DNA from: Aphelocoma coerulescens
Lineage: Eukaryota; Chordata; Aves; Passeriformes; Corvidae
Assembly: GCF_041296385.1 (NCBI RefSeq)
Contig: NC_091013.1
Coordinates: 67,115,563-67,179,562 of the forward strand
Reading direction: 5' to 3'
Length of the DNA stretch: 64,000 bases
Shown: positions 14,188 through 24,356 of the stretch, piece by piece
Layout of the letters: each line of letters begins with the position of its first letter
Position numbering within the stretch: the stretch's first letter is position 1
The notes under the pieces: model-generated
What the model saw: only the letters and a program-made list of their open reading frames with translations
What the model was told of the DNA's origin: nothing
Database searches by the model: none
Program-made: the position numbers and the translations under genes

Positions 14188-16400
14188 GAAATTGTTGATG
14201 GTGTTTGTTTAACTGGGATAACTTGTAAAGATGGTTCTTTGGAGGAGAGGTTGGAAAGGCTTCTAAGTTTAGGCCCATGGTTTGACTCATTGCTGTGCTG
14301 GTTGCACAGCCAGTGCCTTGAGGCCGTGCTCTGCCATATTCTGGTGTTAGGGAGTGTCTTGTGCCCCTGTTCGGGGTGCAGCTGCTGTTCTGGGGGCATA
14401 GTCTCAAGTCAGTAGCTCCTGTAAGGTATTGCAGCACTGTAACACCTCTTGCTGCCCTCATCTACTGAAGGTCTCCTCTTAGATCCCAGAGTAGCCACTT
14501 GTATTGAGCTCTGCAGGTGGCCAATGCTGCTTTGTCTTTTTGACTTTCCATGGTCCAAAACATATCATGGCTCTTGCAGGGAATTTGAGCCCGTTGTCTC
14601 TGGTTTAAGCCATGAGATGACTGCTTGCGCCTGGCATGCCTATTTACGATCCTGGCATGCCTACTTAGGATCTTTGCTCCTTTTGTTCTGTCTGTCAGAC
14701 GTATAGGGAATGGGGAAAGACGTGCGTCTTAGAAAGCAGATGTAGAGAAGTGAAGGTGAAGGAGGACATTTTTGAAGCTGCTGCTGTCACAGGCAGCACT
14801 CTGGGCTGGGAAATTCAGCAAGAGCAGCCAGAGACCAGAGCAGTGACTGTGTCCATCATCCTCTGTTTTTCCTCACAAAGCATGCTCCATGAACTGTACC
14901 ATCCTCATGGTTTGGTGCTGTAGTGGGTGTTGGATGTCAGGTTAAAAACTTGAGAGAAGATAGATGGGAGTTAAAAGATAGGAAGACAGGAAATAAAGAA
15001 CAATGCTTTTGTAGGTCAGGCTGCCATTTAGTGTTTTGAAATAACTGGTCTGCTGGCATTTGGGTGAAGATCAGCCTTAACTCTAGTGCTTTCTAGGAAC
15101 AATCTTTTCATTTTGGCTCCCCCAGAAGTTTCTTCAGACAAGTTGCTAAAAATTACTGTGAATAGAAGGCAGGTAGTGAATTACTGATTTCTCTGCCACC
15201 AAGGTTTAATTTCTGGTTTACACATTCATTTCGTGTGTTGTTTTGTGGTTCCCTCCTCTTTGTTCTGCATGAATTGGAATCCCAGCATAGATCGTGGTAC
15301 TGTCTCACCCTTCTATTAACATCTATGGCTGCCTGTTGCAGCACTGTTTGAACTTGTGGCCTTTTGTTAGCAATTGTGTCAAGATACAGGAAAACTTTTC
15401 TGTTGATACAATGTTTTTTACATGTGCTCAGCAGAAAATTATATAAAGAAAAATAGGTTTATCTACAGCTTGGTAATGCACAGATTAGTCTCTTATTAAC
15501 AGGTCAGCCTGTGGTCTTCCATTTAAAATTTTTTTTTAATTCTTTGTCTGTATTTAAGAACAAAACATGAAACATTACTCATGGCTGAGGAAGTAAAAAA
15601 AAGCACTCCAGTACCTCTGATCAGTCTTGGCACAAGGAATCTGGTGCCCTCCGGTACCTGAAGAGTCAATTTTGCATATTAAAATGTTGATTTTGAAAGA
15701 AAGAAAGATGATTTTAAGACCGAGGGTTTCATTACAATTTTGTCTAAGCTGTTTACATTCCTTTGTCTCCATGATTTCTTAGGCAATTTTTGTGTTTATT
15801 TATAAAAATTAGAACTTAATCCTCAACTGGTTTTCTGTATGTATTTTCTCATATAACACAAGTGATATAAACCTCACTAATGCTCAGTGGCAATAGTGAC
15901 AGTTTGTGTGTCGCATGTCTGTAGGGTTTTGGGATGTGCAGGATGAGAATCCTTTGAAGACCACAGAACAGGATCTACCATTCCTGAACTTTGCATAAAA
16001 CAATAATTTAAAAAAATCCGTAAATACAGTCAGGTTCACTCATTAGAGTGAAACTGATAATGAGGTCTTCAGGCACCTTCTTGATCTTCTGACTTTTGTC
16101 TCTTTTATGTGGAATTTTTATTTCAGAACAGTCACTGCAGTTTTATTTAACTTTTTATAATGTCAGATGTGCTCGAGGCAGATGACAGACAAATTGGCCT
16201 GGCGACTCTTTGCAAGCTTGTTTTAGCCAGTTCAGAGCAGCGAGCTGATAAAAGATGTTTCCAGGCTGGCATGTTTTCTTATTTAATGATTACCTCTGTG
16301 TTTTCTAACAAAATGAGAGTATGCTTACAGAAGCAGGTATTAGGTATGCCATAAAAGATGCATGTCTTCTCCATTTCTTACATGCTATTCTGTTTTTCAG
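14188..16400 (+). other. FOXO1: FOXO1 intron 1, terminal part with the 3' splice site
   Basis: No gene or transposon is recognised here. A 21-bp unit is duplicated in tandem at 14630-14671. The last bases before 16401 form a pyrimidine-rich 3' splice site ('gctattctgtttttcag'), which sets the start of the next exon. An ATG at 16362 is in frame with the coding exon, but it lies upstream of this splice site in intron sequence, so it is not a natural start. Confidence 0.8.
14630..14671. repeat. tandem duplication of a 21-bp unit
   Basis: Two adjacent copies of a 21-bp unit starting 'cctggcatgcct' differ at two positions. Each contains the 10-mer 'tggcatgcct', at 14632-14641 and 14653-14662, with 11 bp between them. 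A 'CATG' core flanked by GG and CC resembles a p53-type half site, although the first base is T rather than a purine in both. Confidence 0.8.
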
Positions 16401-17744
16401 AACTCAATCCGTCACAACCTGTCTCTGCACAGCAAGTTCATCAGAGTGCAGAATGAGGGAACGGGGAAGAGTTCCTGGTGGATGCTCAATCCTGAAGGGG
16501 GGAAGAGTGGCAAATCTCCTAGGAGGCGAGCAGCATCCATGGATAACAATAGCAAGTTTGCCAAAAGCAGAGGCAGAGCTGCCAAGAAAAAAGCAGCCCT
16601 TCAGTCTGGTCAAGAGGGAAGTGGTGACAGCCCGGGATCACAGTTCTCAAAGTGGCCTGCAAGTCCCAGCTCTCACAGTAATGATGACTTTGATAACTGG
16701 AGTACATTTCGACCTAGAACGAGCTCTAATGCTAGCACAATTAGTGGAAGACTTTCTCCTATTTTGCCAGAGCAAGATGATCTTGGAGATGGGGATGTGC
16801 ACTCCATGGTATACCCATCATCAGCCACCAAAATGACTTCTACTCTACCCAGCCTTTCAGAGATGAGTAATTCTGAGAACATGGAAAATCTTTTGGATAA
16901 TCTCAATCTCTTGTCACCTAATACATCAATGACTGTGTCAACCCAGTCTTCATCTGCCACCCTGATGCAGCAAACACCAGGTTACTCATTTGCATCCTCG
17001 ACCACAAGTATAGGTTCACCAAATCCTGACTACAGGAAATTCACTTATGCTCAAGCTAGCATGAACTCTTTGTCCCAGATTCCTATGCAGACTCTCCAAG
17101 ACAGTAAATCAAGCTATGGATCGATGAGCCAATATAACTGTCCTGCGGGACTTCTGAAGGAGTTACTGACTTCCGATTCTCCGCCACACAATGATATCTT
17201 GGCATCAGTGGACACTGGTGTTTCCCAGGCTGGCGGCAGGGCGCTGGGCCAAAGTGTGCTGATGGTCGCCAACTCAGTGATGCCGAATTACGGCAGCCAG
17301 CCACCCCACAACAAAATGATGAACCCTAATGCCCGCCCTCACCAGGGACATAACCAGCCAGCACCTGCAGTCAATGGCCGTGCCTTGTCACACACAGTGA
17401 ACACCATGTCACACACATCAGGGCTAAATCGCCTGTCAACAGTGAAGACTTCGCTACAAGTGCCTATGAGTCACCCAATGCAGATGAATGCCATGAATCC
17501 GTATGCCCCTGTTAACAGTTGCAATGGCTACGGGAGGGTGGGCATTGTTTCCCTCCACCAGGAGAAGCTTCCCAGTGACTTAGATGACATGTTAATTGAA
17601 CGGTTGGACTGTGACATGGAGTCGATTATCCGTAATGACCTTATGGATGGAGAAACGTTAGATTTTAACTTTGACAGTGTATTGCCTAACCAAAGTTTTC
17701 AGCACAGCGTAAAGACAACCACACACAGTTGGGTGTCAGGCTAG
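16401..17744 (+). CDS. FOXO1: FOXO1, second coding exon (forkhead C-half to stop)
   Basis: FOXO1 is a nuclear forkhead transcription factor repressed by insulin/PI3K-Akt signalling; it drives gluconeogenic, cell-cycle-arrest and stress genes. This exon encodes 447 residues in phase 0, starting at Asn of the recognition helix '[10 protein letters not shown]' (exon residues 1-10). Adding 210 gives human numbering for the first part, with no indels: Ser2 (S212, MST1), Lys35/38 (K245/K248, acetylated), Ser39 (S249, CDK), 'RRRAAS' Ser46 (S256, Akt), Lys52/55/64, 'RPRTSS' Ser109 (S319, Akt), Ser119 (S329). A leucine-rich NES follows at about 161-171, LXXLL 'LKELL' at 252-256, and the acidic activation domain at about 390-432, ending '...HSWVSG'. 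A two-residue net gain before 'LHQEK' (about 383-384) separates it from the human protein as I remember it. The start is the exon edge at the 'tttttcag' acceptor, not an ATG. The N-terminal third, with the first Akt site, is outside the window. FOXO3 and FOXO4 are excluded by the C-terminal sequence. Confidence 0.97.
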   Translation, partial: NSIRHNLSLHSKFIRVQNEGTGKSSWWMLNPEGGKSGKSPRRRAASMDNNSKFAKSRGRAAKKKAALQSGQEGSGDSPGSQFSKWPASPSSHSNDDFDNWSTFRPRTSSNASTISGRLSPILPEQDDLGDGDVHSMVYPSSATKMTSTLPSLSEMSNSENMENLLDNLNLLSPNTSMTVSTQSSSATLMQQTPGYSFASSTTSIGSPNPDYRKFTYAQASMNSLSQIPMQTLQDSKSSYGSMSQYNCPAGLLKELLTSDSPPHNDILASVDTGVSQAGGRALGQSVLMVANSVMPNYGSQPPHNKMMNPNARPHQGHNQPAPAVNGRALSHTVNTMSHTSGLNRLSTVKTSLQVPMSHPMQMNAMNPYAPVNSCNGYGRVGIVSLHQEKLPSDLDDMLIERLDCDMESIIRNDLMDGETLDFNFDSVLPNQSFQHSVKTTTHSWVSG

Positions 17745-17757
17745 GATGTAGTAGGAG
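17745..17757 (+). other. FOXO1: FOXO1 3'UTR, part in exon 2
   Basis: Thirteen bases follow the TAG stop (17742-17744) before a strong 5' splice site, 'ggag|gtaagc', with the junction at 17757/17758. FOXO1 in mammals also keeps its stop codon in exon 2 and has an untranslated third exon. The stop is far less than 50 nt from this last junction, so nonsense-mediated decay is not expected. Confidence 0.75.
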
Positions 17758-18148
17758 GTAAGCTGTGCTTTTTATAATAAATCTGCAAAACAACTAAAGG
17801 GAAAAGAAAGAAATGTCAAGATGCTTAAAATCTGGGAGTTTTTCTGTGTTGGCATGTGAACTCCCTCAGTAACAGTCAGTCACTTTCCAGTCCTTTGTTA
17901 GTTTGAGAATCAGGTTTGCACTGGTGCATTAGGACTGTCAAGTATCGGCTTCTCTTACTTCATGTGGAGCACTAATGTTTTGTCATTGATGTTTTAAACA
18001 AAAAGCTTGCTGGTTACTAGCCAGTAATGAATACATTTTTTTTCCCCATTTAAGGTATCTTAAAGCTAGCTTGAGCATATTTTAATAGATTTATTCATCT
18101 GTTGTGAATGTTAATTTGTTCTTTTTGTTGTTTTTTCTTTCTTCCTAG
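17758..18148 (+). other. FOXO1: FOXO1 intron 2 (3'UTR intron)
   Basis: This 391-bp interval is bounded by GTAAGC at 17758 and a long pyrimidine tract ending 'tttctttcttcctag' at 18148. The downstream sequence from about 18165 ('acttgtctgacagcaggagc') matches the start of human FOXO1 exon 3 as I remember it, whereas the interval does not. That supports splicing rather than a continuous 3'UTR. Transcript data would fix the exact junctions. Confidence 0.75.
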
Positions 18149-18273
18149 GCTATGGTTAAATTCTCCAGACTTGTCTGACAGCAGGAGCTGAGAAAAGCAG
18201 TACAAAGATGTCCTTCACCTTTCCTTTTCATTTTCTTGACAAAGCTGTGCACATGCACTAACTTTTTTTGGGG

Positions 18274-18275
<2 letters not shown>

Positions 18276-18315
<40 letters not shown>
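18276..18315 (+). repeat. T40 homopolymer in the FOXO1 3'UTR
   Basis: There are forty uninterrupted T residues, about 130 bases into exon 3 and preceded by 'actttttttggggtc'. A run this long is mutable and prone to sequencing error, so the exact length is uncertain. In the transcript it would be a long oligo(U) stretch. Confidence 0.95.
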
Positions 18316-18321
<6 letters not shown>

Positions 18322-18449
18322 CTTTTTTCTTCCTTTTGTCAGAGTTGGCAGCAGAGAGTATTTTCCTGTACAGGATGTTTGCCCAAGGTTTGCAGGTTAT
18401 GTGCTGCTGTAGATAAGAACTGTGCCATTGGAAATTTCATTACTCTGAA

Positions 18450-18457
18450 GTGCCAAA
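18450..18457 (+). promoter_or_regulatory. miR-96 8-mer seed match in FOXO1 3'UTR
   Basis: The bases GTGCCAAA are a full 8-mer match to the miR-96 seed (site GTGCCAA plus A) and a partial match for miR-182. FOXO1 is an established target of miR-96, miR-182 and miR-27a in mammals. The site is early in exon 3, just after the poly-T region. Confidence 0.6.
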
Positions 18458-18603
18458 TTCACTACACCATATAATCACAGCAAAGACTCTTACCTACATC
18501 ATGTTGTGCTTTCAGTTTTGTACAGTATGATCTCTAGAAGAAGAATTGTTTTTTAAGACTATCTGTTTTGGTCCAAGAAAAGTTTATAAACTTTTGTAAG
18601 AAT

Positions 18604-18610
18604 ACTGTGA
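18604..18610 (+). promoter_or_regulatory. miR-27 7-mer seed match in FOXO1 3'UTR
   Basis: ACTGTGA matches nucleotides 2-8 of the miR-27 seed but lacks the final A. It is the weaker of two miR-27 matches in this 3'UTR. Confidence 0.4.
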
Positions 18611-18985
18611 TGATCTCATGCCCTAAGTAAGTTTAACCTTTGTTGATGTTACCTGTGTTTTGATGAATTGAGATAACTGTGGACTTGCCTTGCAGCAGTA
18701 TGAACTGCATTATTTTACTCAAAATTGCCACACATTTCATATGAGAATGGAATAGCCTGTTAAATATGATCCTACTAAACTCACTGACTATTCAAAGCAA
18801 ACAGTAGGTTAAATGCCATTTGATAAGTTACCTGTATTCGTGTAAATTTATGCAAGAATATATCTGGATTTCATTGTCAAATTAATCACTTTATTGTTGG
18901 GCTTAAGATAATTTTTGGAATACTTTCCAAGCTATTTTTCTTATAATTAAAATCTACTTTTGTTACATAGGCAACTTTAAAAAAG

Positions 18986-18991
18986 AATAAA
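18986..18991 (+). terminator. candidate early polyadenylation signal (AATAAA)
   Basis: AATAAA occurs within exon 3, about 840 bases after its start, and another follows at 19091-19096. Use of either would give a short 3'UTR that lacks the distal miR-27, miR-182 and miR-223 sites. There is no evidence of use beyond the hexamers. Confidence 0.3.
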
Positions 18992-20012
18992 TCTGAGATC
19001 TGGCAGCATTCATAACCTCCTCATTTTGTACAGTATTTTAACTGGATTAAGTACATGTTTTTATAAATTTCCCTAGCACTTGGAAGTGCTAATAAAGGAA
19101 AAGCTTAATAAGGATCTCGAATACAAAACATTTCTGTCCCTTTTTTTGTTGTGTGATGTATAAATATAGACAACTTTATGTTTAGAAATATTTAATCAGT
19201 TTTATATATGCATTTTTAGAAATGTCATCTGCTTCTATTATCATTTTAACTCTGACTACCACGAAGTGTTAAGTATTCATTGTTAAGATGCTTGTACAAT
19301 GCTTCACATTTATATTTATTTCATGGAGGTCTCATAATGTTTGTGCACTCAAGAGCAGGACTTTTTGCGGAAAATTTGTAATTGTAGTAAAATTAATGAT
19401 AAAATTGTCATTTGTCTTAATTAGCACTAGTTTTAGGGTTCATCAGAGTTTCTGTTGTAAAGCAGTAGATTTGAAGAGGCAAAAATGCTACTTTTGAGTG
19501 GGAAACTAAAACTTTGACCTTATTGCAGGACAATATTACTTTTTTTTTTCCAAAAGAAAGATAAAGTAAGTGGCAAAGTTACACAAATGCATGAGGTTTA
19601 GGGTAGGGGAGAGCATTAATAACAGAGATCTTGTTTCTGTGGAAAAACCTGCTCTTTTTGGAGTAGGCATACTGACAGCGACCTGAGCATTTTCAGGAGT
19701 GGCTCTTGGAATAAATGATTTCTGATTTTTTGTAATAGCATGATGCAGTTTTCATGGATGTGTGAATAACAGGCCTCACCTGTCTTTTCACTGGTTGCTA
19801 CACAACATTTGTGTTACAGAAATTCTTGGAGCTTTTTTATGCACTGGCAGAATTAACAGCTTTTTTGCTGAAGCTGGCTGTTATGAAGAGGGGAGAAACA
19901 AATATTTTTACACTGATTTTTCTTTTGTCTAAACAGCTCACAACTGCAAAATGTCTTAATTGAAACTCATCTTCCCTGTAGTGATGGCGTGTGGTGGAGA
20001 AGGAAATGGGAT

Positions 20013-20019
20013 TTGCCAA
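20013..20019 (+). promoter_or_regulatory. miR-182 7-mer seed match in FOXO1 3'UTR
   Basis: TTGCCAA matches nucleotides 2-8 of the miR-182 seed; the next base is G, so it is not an 8-mer. It also contains the 6-mer core shared with miR-96. Confidence 0.35.
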
Positions 20020-20767
20020 GTAAATGAAGTTTAGTAACAAGCCATATATTTAATGATCCTGTTATGACTTTCCTAAGGCTCTGCAATGTATTTATTGATG
20101 TGCTAGCATTTAGCTCCCTGTTGGGTTTAAATCACTACTAATTACAGCTGGTCCTACTTTTTTAGATATGCTATTGCGGTTGTCAGGCAGTTCCAGAGGC
20201 GGATGTGATGCAGGATCTTCCCCAGCGTGAAATTGGTCTTTGAACTTGTTCTGAGCAAAATCAAATGTTCTTAGTGCCAAAGCCTCAATGAAGCCACCTG
20301 CTTTTACAGGCAATTATCTCTAGTAGCATCTTCACCATCAAATGCATAGTCTCTGAAACGTGATCGTAAATCCTGGCAGTGGAGCAAGTGGAGGGCTCAT
20401 ATAGGGGTTTCTGAAGATCATTCTGTCTGCTGCATGTGCAAAAATGTTTGCTCCCAAGTAGGCACTGATACACATAGGCCAAAGTAGTCATAAAATCACC
20501 TCTGCATGCAAAGAAAGCAGTAATCAATGCTACACTCGATGGGGATGCAGCTGAACATGCTATATTTAACAATATACCTCCTGTTTATTATTTACTGCTA
20601 CTGTATAACTTCCTGTAAACAGATATTTTATTCATTTCCTTTTATAACTATGAATAACATAAATGTAGCCTTTCCTTAATTACTACAGTCTGTAAAAAGC
20701 CCTTTTAATTATTACGAGAAAACGGTTGTAGGTAATCAGAGATTTGGGCTGCATGGTCAATTTGGCA

Positions 20768-20846
20768 TTTTTTGGGGGTTGGGTTTTTTTTTAAAATTTT
20801 GAGGTTTTTTGGTTTTTTTTTTGTTTTTGGGGTTTTTTTTGTGGTG
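20768..20846 (+). repeat. G/T-rich low-complexity tract in the 3'UTR
   Basis: About 79 bases consist almost wholly of G and T, as alternating T runs and short G runs, broken only by a few A residues near its first third. In RNA this would be a GU-rich stretch. It stands out from the balanced A/T-rich UTR around it. Confidence 0.8.
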
Positions 20847-20880
20847 CCATTCTAATGTTTTGCAATTTTAATTCTGGAAT

Positions 20881-20888
20881 ACTGTGAA
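20881..20888 (+). promoter_or_regulatory. miR-27 8-mer seed match in FOXO1 3'UTR
   Basis: ACTGTGAA is a full 8-mer match for the miR-27 family, located just after the G/T tract. miR-27 repression of FOXO1 is established in mammals. Conservation here is inferred. Confidence 0.55.
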
Positions 20889-21085
20889 ATTGGTGAAGGA
20901 GCATGTTGTCTGCCTTGAAAACAAACATTATGTGACCTCTAGTTATAAATCCTTTTTCAGTAAAAGTACCAAGTTTTTGGAGTAACTTAGTTTGTCAGAA
21001 TTGTTGTAAATGATTGGTTTGTGAATTGTGCAGATGATCTTACCTATGCAGCCTTGTTTTTGACTTTTCTCTGGTTTGTACTGTT

Positions 21086-21091
21086 ATTAAA
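21086..21091 (+). terminator. candidate polyadenylation signal (ATTAAA) in a conserved block
   Basis: The variant hexamer ATTAAA lies within one of the most recognisable 3'UTR blocks ('ctgttattaaaagtttattg'). It may be an alternative cleavage signal. The conserved UTR continues for another 700 bases, so it is not the only 3' end. Confidence 0.3.
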
Positions 21092-21213
21092 AGTTTATTG
21101 TATTATAGAGCTGTTCAGATATTTTAAATATAAAGATGTATTGTTTCCATAATATAGCTATATGATACATGTTTAGGTAGTAGATGCATTAATTGGAAAG
21201 CTCTGCTTTGATA

Positions 21214-21221
21214 AACTGACA
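21214..21221 (+). promoter_or_regulatory. miR-223 8-mer seed match in FOXO1 3'UTR
   Basis: AACTGACA is a full 8-mer match to the miR-223 seed. It lies in 'gctttgataaactgacagt', a block that also appears in human FOXO1 from memory. FOXO1 is a reported miR-223 target. Confidence 0.55.
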
Positions 21222-21454
21222 GTTTGCCTACACTTATAAGCAAAAATGATATTGCTTATTATTGGCTTAAGTCAACAGAGCATCCCTGAGAAGTAAAAAT
21301 TGGACCAATTATAAAACAGTATAAAATTTGCACTTGTTAAACCACTGGATGTATGTTAGTATTTTTTTATTTTTTTACTGATTTGAAATTCCTATTTTCA
21401 TTATGAAATTGCTAGGATTCTTAATTTATGACTGATTTTAAATAAGGTATTCTC

Positions 21455-21490
21455 ATTATTATTATTATTATTATTGTTATTATTATTATT
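21455..21490 (+). repeat. (ATT)n microsatellite in the FOXO1 3'UTR
   Basis: About twelve ATT units with a single G interruption near 21476. It lies between two conserved UTR blocks and is probably polymorphic. Confidence 0.92.
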
Positions 21491-21860
21491 TTGGTAATCA
21501 TAATGTAAGATGCAGCATGGTTTATGCAAGCAAAAAAAGCAAATTATTCGACATGAAAACTGGCCTCTTTTTTGAAGGTGTTCCACAAACCAGCAATATC
21601 TGAGAGATTGGCATGTACATACTGCTAGTTCTATTTGCGAGTGGTGTGACAGCTCTTCAACGCTTCACTGCTCTGACTTAGTCACATTGCAAAATTAAAA
21701 TTCATACGTGGATATTTTCAGAAAAAGTGCCTGATGTACTTCTACAGACACATGAGAACAATCCCTGACAGTTTGTTGTATAAAGCCATAAATGTATATA
21801 AATTATGTTAAAAAGGTTTTGTGTCCTTTCTTGTATACAGAGAATGAGATTTGTACCAGG

Positions 21861-24073
21861 ATTCTACTTGTGATTAGTAATCCTTCTACTGAGATTGTTG
21901 TTGTAATCACTTTCCTCACCGTGTAACCTTTTTAATGGTGATGATCCCGTTTGGACAATCCTGATGGCATTAGCAATTTTATACAGAAAAATACCTCATG
22001 GTACCAAGTCTTGCCTGGCGAGATGATAACATATTAATGAGCAAACACTAACTGCAGAATAGTTGACAAATTTTCCATTACTTGGTATAAAGGAATTTTT
22101 CTCTCTCGGCATTGCTTCTGGATTTGGAACTGTAGCAGGTACAGGAACCTAATAGGGCTGTGTTACCAGTGTTTAATCACAACCTAGTGTGCTAAAAGTA
22201 ACTTGTTTACAAGTCTTTGAGACTAACCGCAAGAAGAATCCGTGCCTGACTCCCAGGGCTCACGAGACATCTTTGTGTAGAGATGTGTTGTTACTGGAAG
22301 CTGCACGAAGCAGCATCAGACCATGTTGCCAGTGCTTCAACAAGCGTAGTTCAGAGAAAATGACAAAAAGTCATGAAATCGTTTCAGAATGGGTATTTGT
22401 AAGTATAAGCTCTTAATAAAATTGCTATGACATGAGATGGTAATTAGTGTATCAGAATGTTATGTAATACATTATTAAAGAATAATAAAAAAAAGGGGAT
22501 GTTAACATCCATCAAACCGCAGGAAAGAATTAGACTTTTAGTCCAAATTACATGTTAGAACCTAATGCTATTAAATGTGGGAGAGAGTGGGTCCAAGCCC
22601 TCTTGGCCCTCTTTCCCCTGTTTTTTGCCTCTGCCCCTCCTGAAGTCTGTACCTTTTCTCAGAGTAAGTTTTTTCCTTGCTGAACATTTGCCAGCCTGCC
22701 TGGCGCTGCTCCTTTTGCAGCCATGCTTTAGGCTGTGGCAATGGGAGCGCTGCTGATGTGAGTAGGGAGAGCAGGAATGTCTAATTTTTTTTTTTTAATT
22801 TTTTTTTAAATTTAGATTGTGTTTCAAAACAGAGCTGGAAGAAAGGATGGGAGGCTGCCAAAGCAGACAGCCAATAACACCCACGCCACAGTTGTCTTAT
22901 GAGGCCCAGATCCCTGCTTGCCTGCAGGTGGGGAGGGAGAGGGGTGGCAGAGAGCAGGCTCTAAATGAATTGCTGGCAAAAAAAATCCAGTTTGATCTTA
23001 AAGTGAGCAGAGGTAGACGTAAAGAACATGAAAGAACTAATTGCATGTAAAAATAGAAATATTTAAAGATAGCTAAAATATAATTTCTGCTTGTACTTTG
23101 CAGTTCCATCTTTATTTTAGGTTTGCCCTTTTTTCTTCAGTGTACGTTTTGGAAGGGTTTTTTGCATGTCAGGGGAAGCTGAGGATATCTTTCCTGACAT
23201 TTTCAAAAGCCTGACTTCTGGAATGAGAGGGTTGTAAGATCCAAAGATACTCTATTTGGGCGTTCATGACTCTGTTTTTGGAAAGGATGTACATCTATTT
23301 GGTACATGACTAGTTACTGCTGTCAGGAGAGATAGTCAAAGCTTGTCTCTTGGGAAGGGACTGGCTAGCAATTTATGCCAATCTGGCAACAAGGGATTTG
23401 AATCTGCTGATCAAGCAGGAAAACCTCAAAGCATCTTTGTGCTCTCAGTCAGTTGTACATCATTGTAATAAACATGTTTTTGTGCAGAAACATCAACTAC
23501 TATGTCACCTCAGTTGAAAATCCAGTTAAAACTACAAATGACATTAGGTCTTGCAGCCATTTACTGTGCAGCTGGTGTGCAAAGATGGGATCTGTGAAGA
23601 TCCTTGGAAGGAATAACTTGCAGTGATCAGTGCCTGTGGTCATGCCCACTGCTGCAATTGCATGCAAATCCCTGTTCATTACCTGATTATGTTTTGCTTG
23701 GGGTAATGTTCTGGCATGTGCCAAAATGACAGCTAGAATGAGGAGGCAGGGACAGAACCCCATCTTATTTTATGTTCTTCTACTTGCTGTTGGACCCTCG
23801 GGCATGCAGAAATTTTGCATGTATTTTTTGCAAGTAAACTTCTTGTGGGGGTGTTTATTACTGAGATGATGGGAAAAGGGATGAGGTCTTCGTGCAGTAC
23901 AACTGGAGGAGCATTGCAGGAAGCTTCTGGTGGGTATAATAGGGCTGTGGAGGGAAGAATCAGACAATGAGCTCTTTCATAACTTGGAACATTTTACATC
24001 CTTCCTGTCTGCTCATCTGCAGTTGCTCATACCATCCTTAAATGAAGAGGCTTTTCCAAGCAAGAGGAGTTGA
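21861..24073. other. FOXO1 distal 3'UTR or intergenic, no further gene seen
   Basis: The sequence after the last recognisable FOXO1 UTR block may still be transcribed as far as the AATAAA at 22415. Beyond that I see no exon, RNA gene or transposon, only A/T homopolymer patches near 22490 and 22790. Short open frames here show no recognisable domain. Confidence 0.6.
22415..22420 (+). terminator. FOXO1: candidate distal polyadenylation signal (AATAAA)
   Basis: The canonical hexamer in 'taagctcttaataaaattgc' is followed within about 30 bases by a G/T-containing stretch ('gagatggtaattagtgtatc'). It is the first canonical hexamer after the last conserved UTR block, so it is the best candidate for the long-isoform 3' end. 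A match between 'taagctctt' here and the terminal part of the human UTR is suggestive only. Confidence 0.4.
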
Positions 24074-24356
24074 GTGTTGGTCTCTTCTCCTAAATAACAA
24101 GAAAAAAGAGGAAATGGCCTCAAGTTGCCACAGGGGAGATTTAGTTTGGATAGTAGGAAAAATTTCTTCACCAAAAGGTTGTCAAGCATTGGAACAGGCT
24201 GTCCAGGGAAGTGGTTGAGTCACTATCCCTGGAGGTATTTAAAAGCCGTGTAGATGAGTTACTTAGGGACGTGGTTTAGTGGTCGACTTGGCAGTGCTGA
24301 GTTAATGGTTGGGCTTGATGATCTTAAAGCTCTCTTCCAACCTAAATGATTCTATG
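24074..24356 (+). repeat. CR1 LINE 3' end, plus orientation
   Basis: A 283-bp CR1 3' segment in sense orientation. It runs from 'gtgttggtctcttctcctaa' through 'gaggaaatggcctcaagttg', 'ttggaacaggctgtccaggg' and 'atccctggaggtatttaaaa' to the end 'cttccaacctaaatgattct'. The subfamily differs from the minus-strand copies at 33.9 and 57.8 kb. It is 5'-truncated, with no open frame of note. Confidence 0.93.

Larger units (their letters stand above)
18149..21860 (+). other. FOXO1: FOXO1 exon 3, untranslated (3'UTR)
   Basis: This is a non-coding terminal exon. Three blocks match human FOXO1 3'UTR from memory: about 18165-18225 ('ttgtctgacagcagg'), about 21070-21220 ('gtactgttattaaaagttta' and what follows), and about 21725-21825 ('aagtgcctgatg...agccataaatgtatataaat'). 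The end at 21860 is a minimum, just past the last conserved block; the real cleavage site may be further on (candidate signal at 22415). The exon is AT-rich with several ATTTA pentamers. It also carries a 40-T run (18276-18315), a G/T tract (20768-20846) and an ATT microsatellite (21455-21490). Confidence 0.85.

Noticed and set aside
16362..16400. ATG at 16362 in frame with FOXO1, as a possible short-isoform start
   Set aside because: The 13 codons upstream of 16401 are intron sequence ending in a pyrimidine tract and AG, and do not resemble the forkhead domain.
16321..16836. 171-codon + strand frame overlapping FOXO1 exon 2
   Set aside because: It is a shadow of the FOXO1 coding frame; the FOXO1 frame matches the known protein along its whole length.
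24270..24300. 'gtggtttagtggtcgacttg' looked briefly like a tRNA D-arm/anticodon fragment
   Set aside because: It is the standard 3' sequence of a CR1 copy; no acceptor or T-arm is present.
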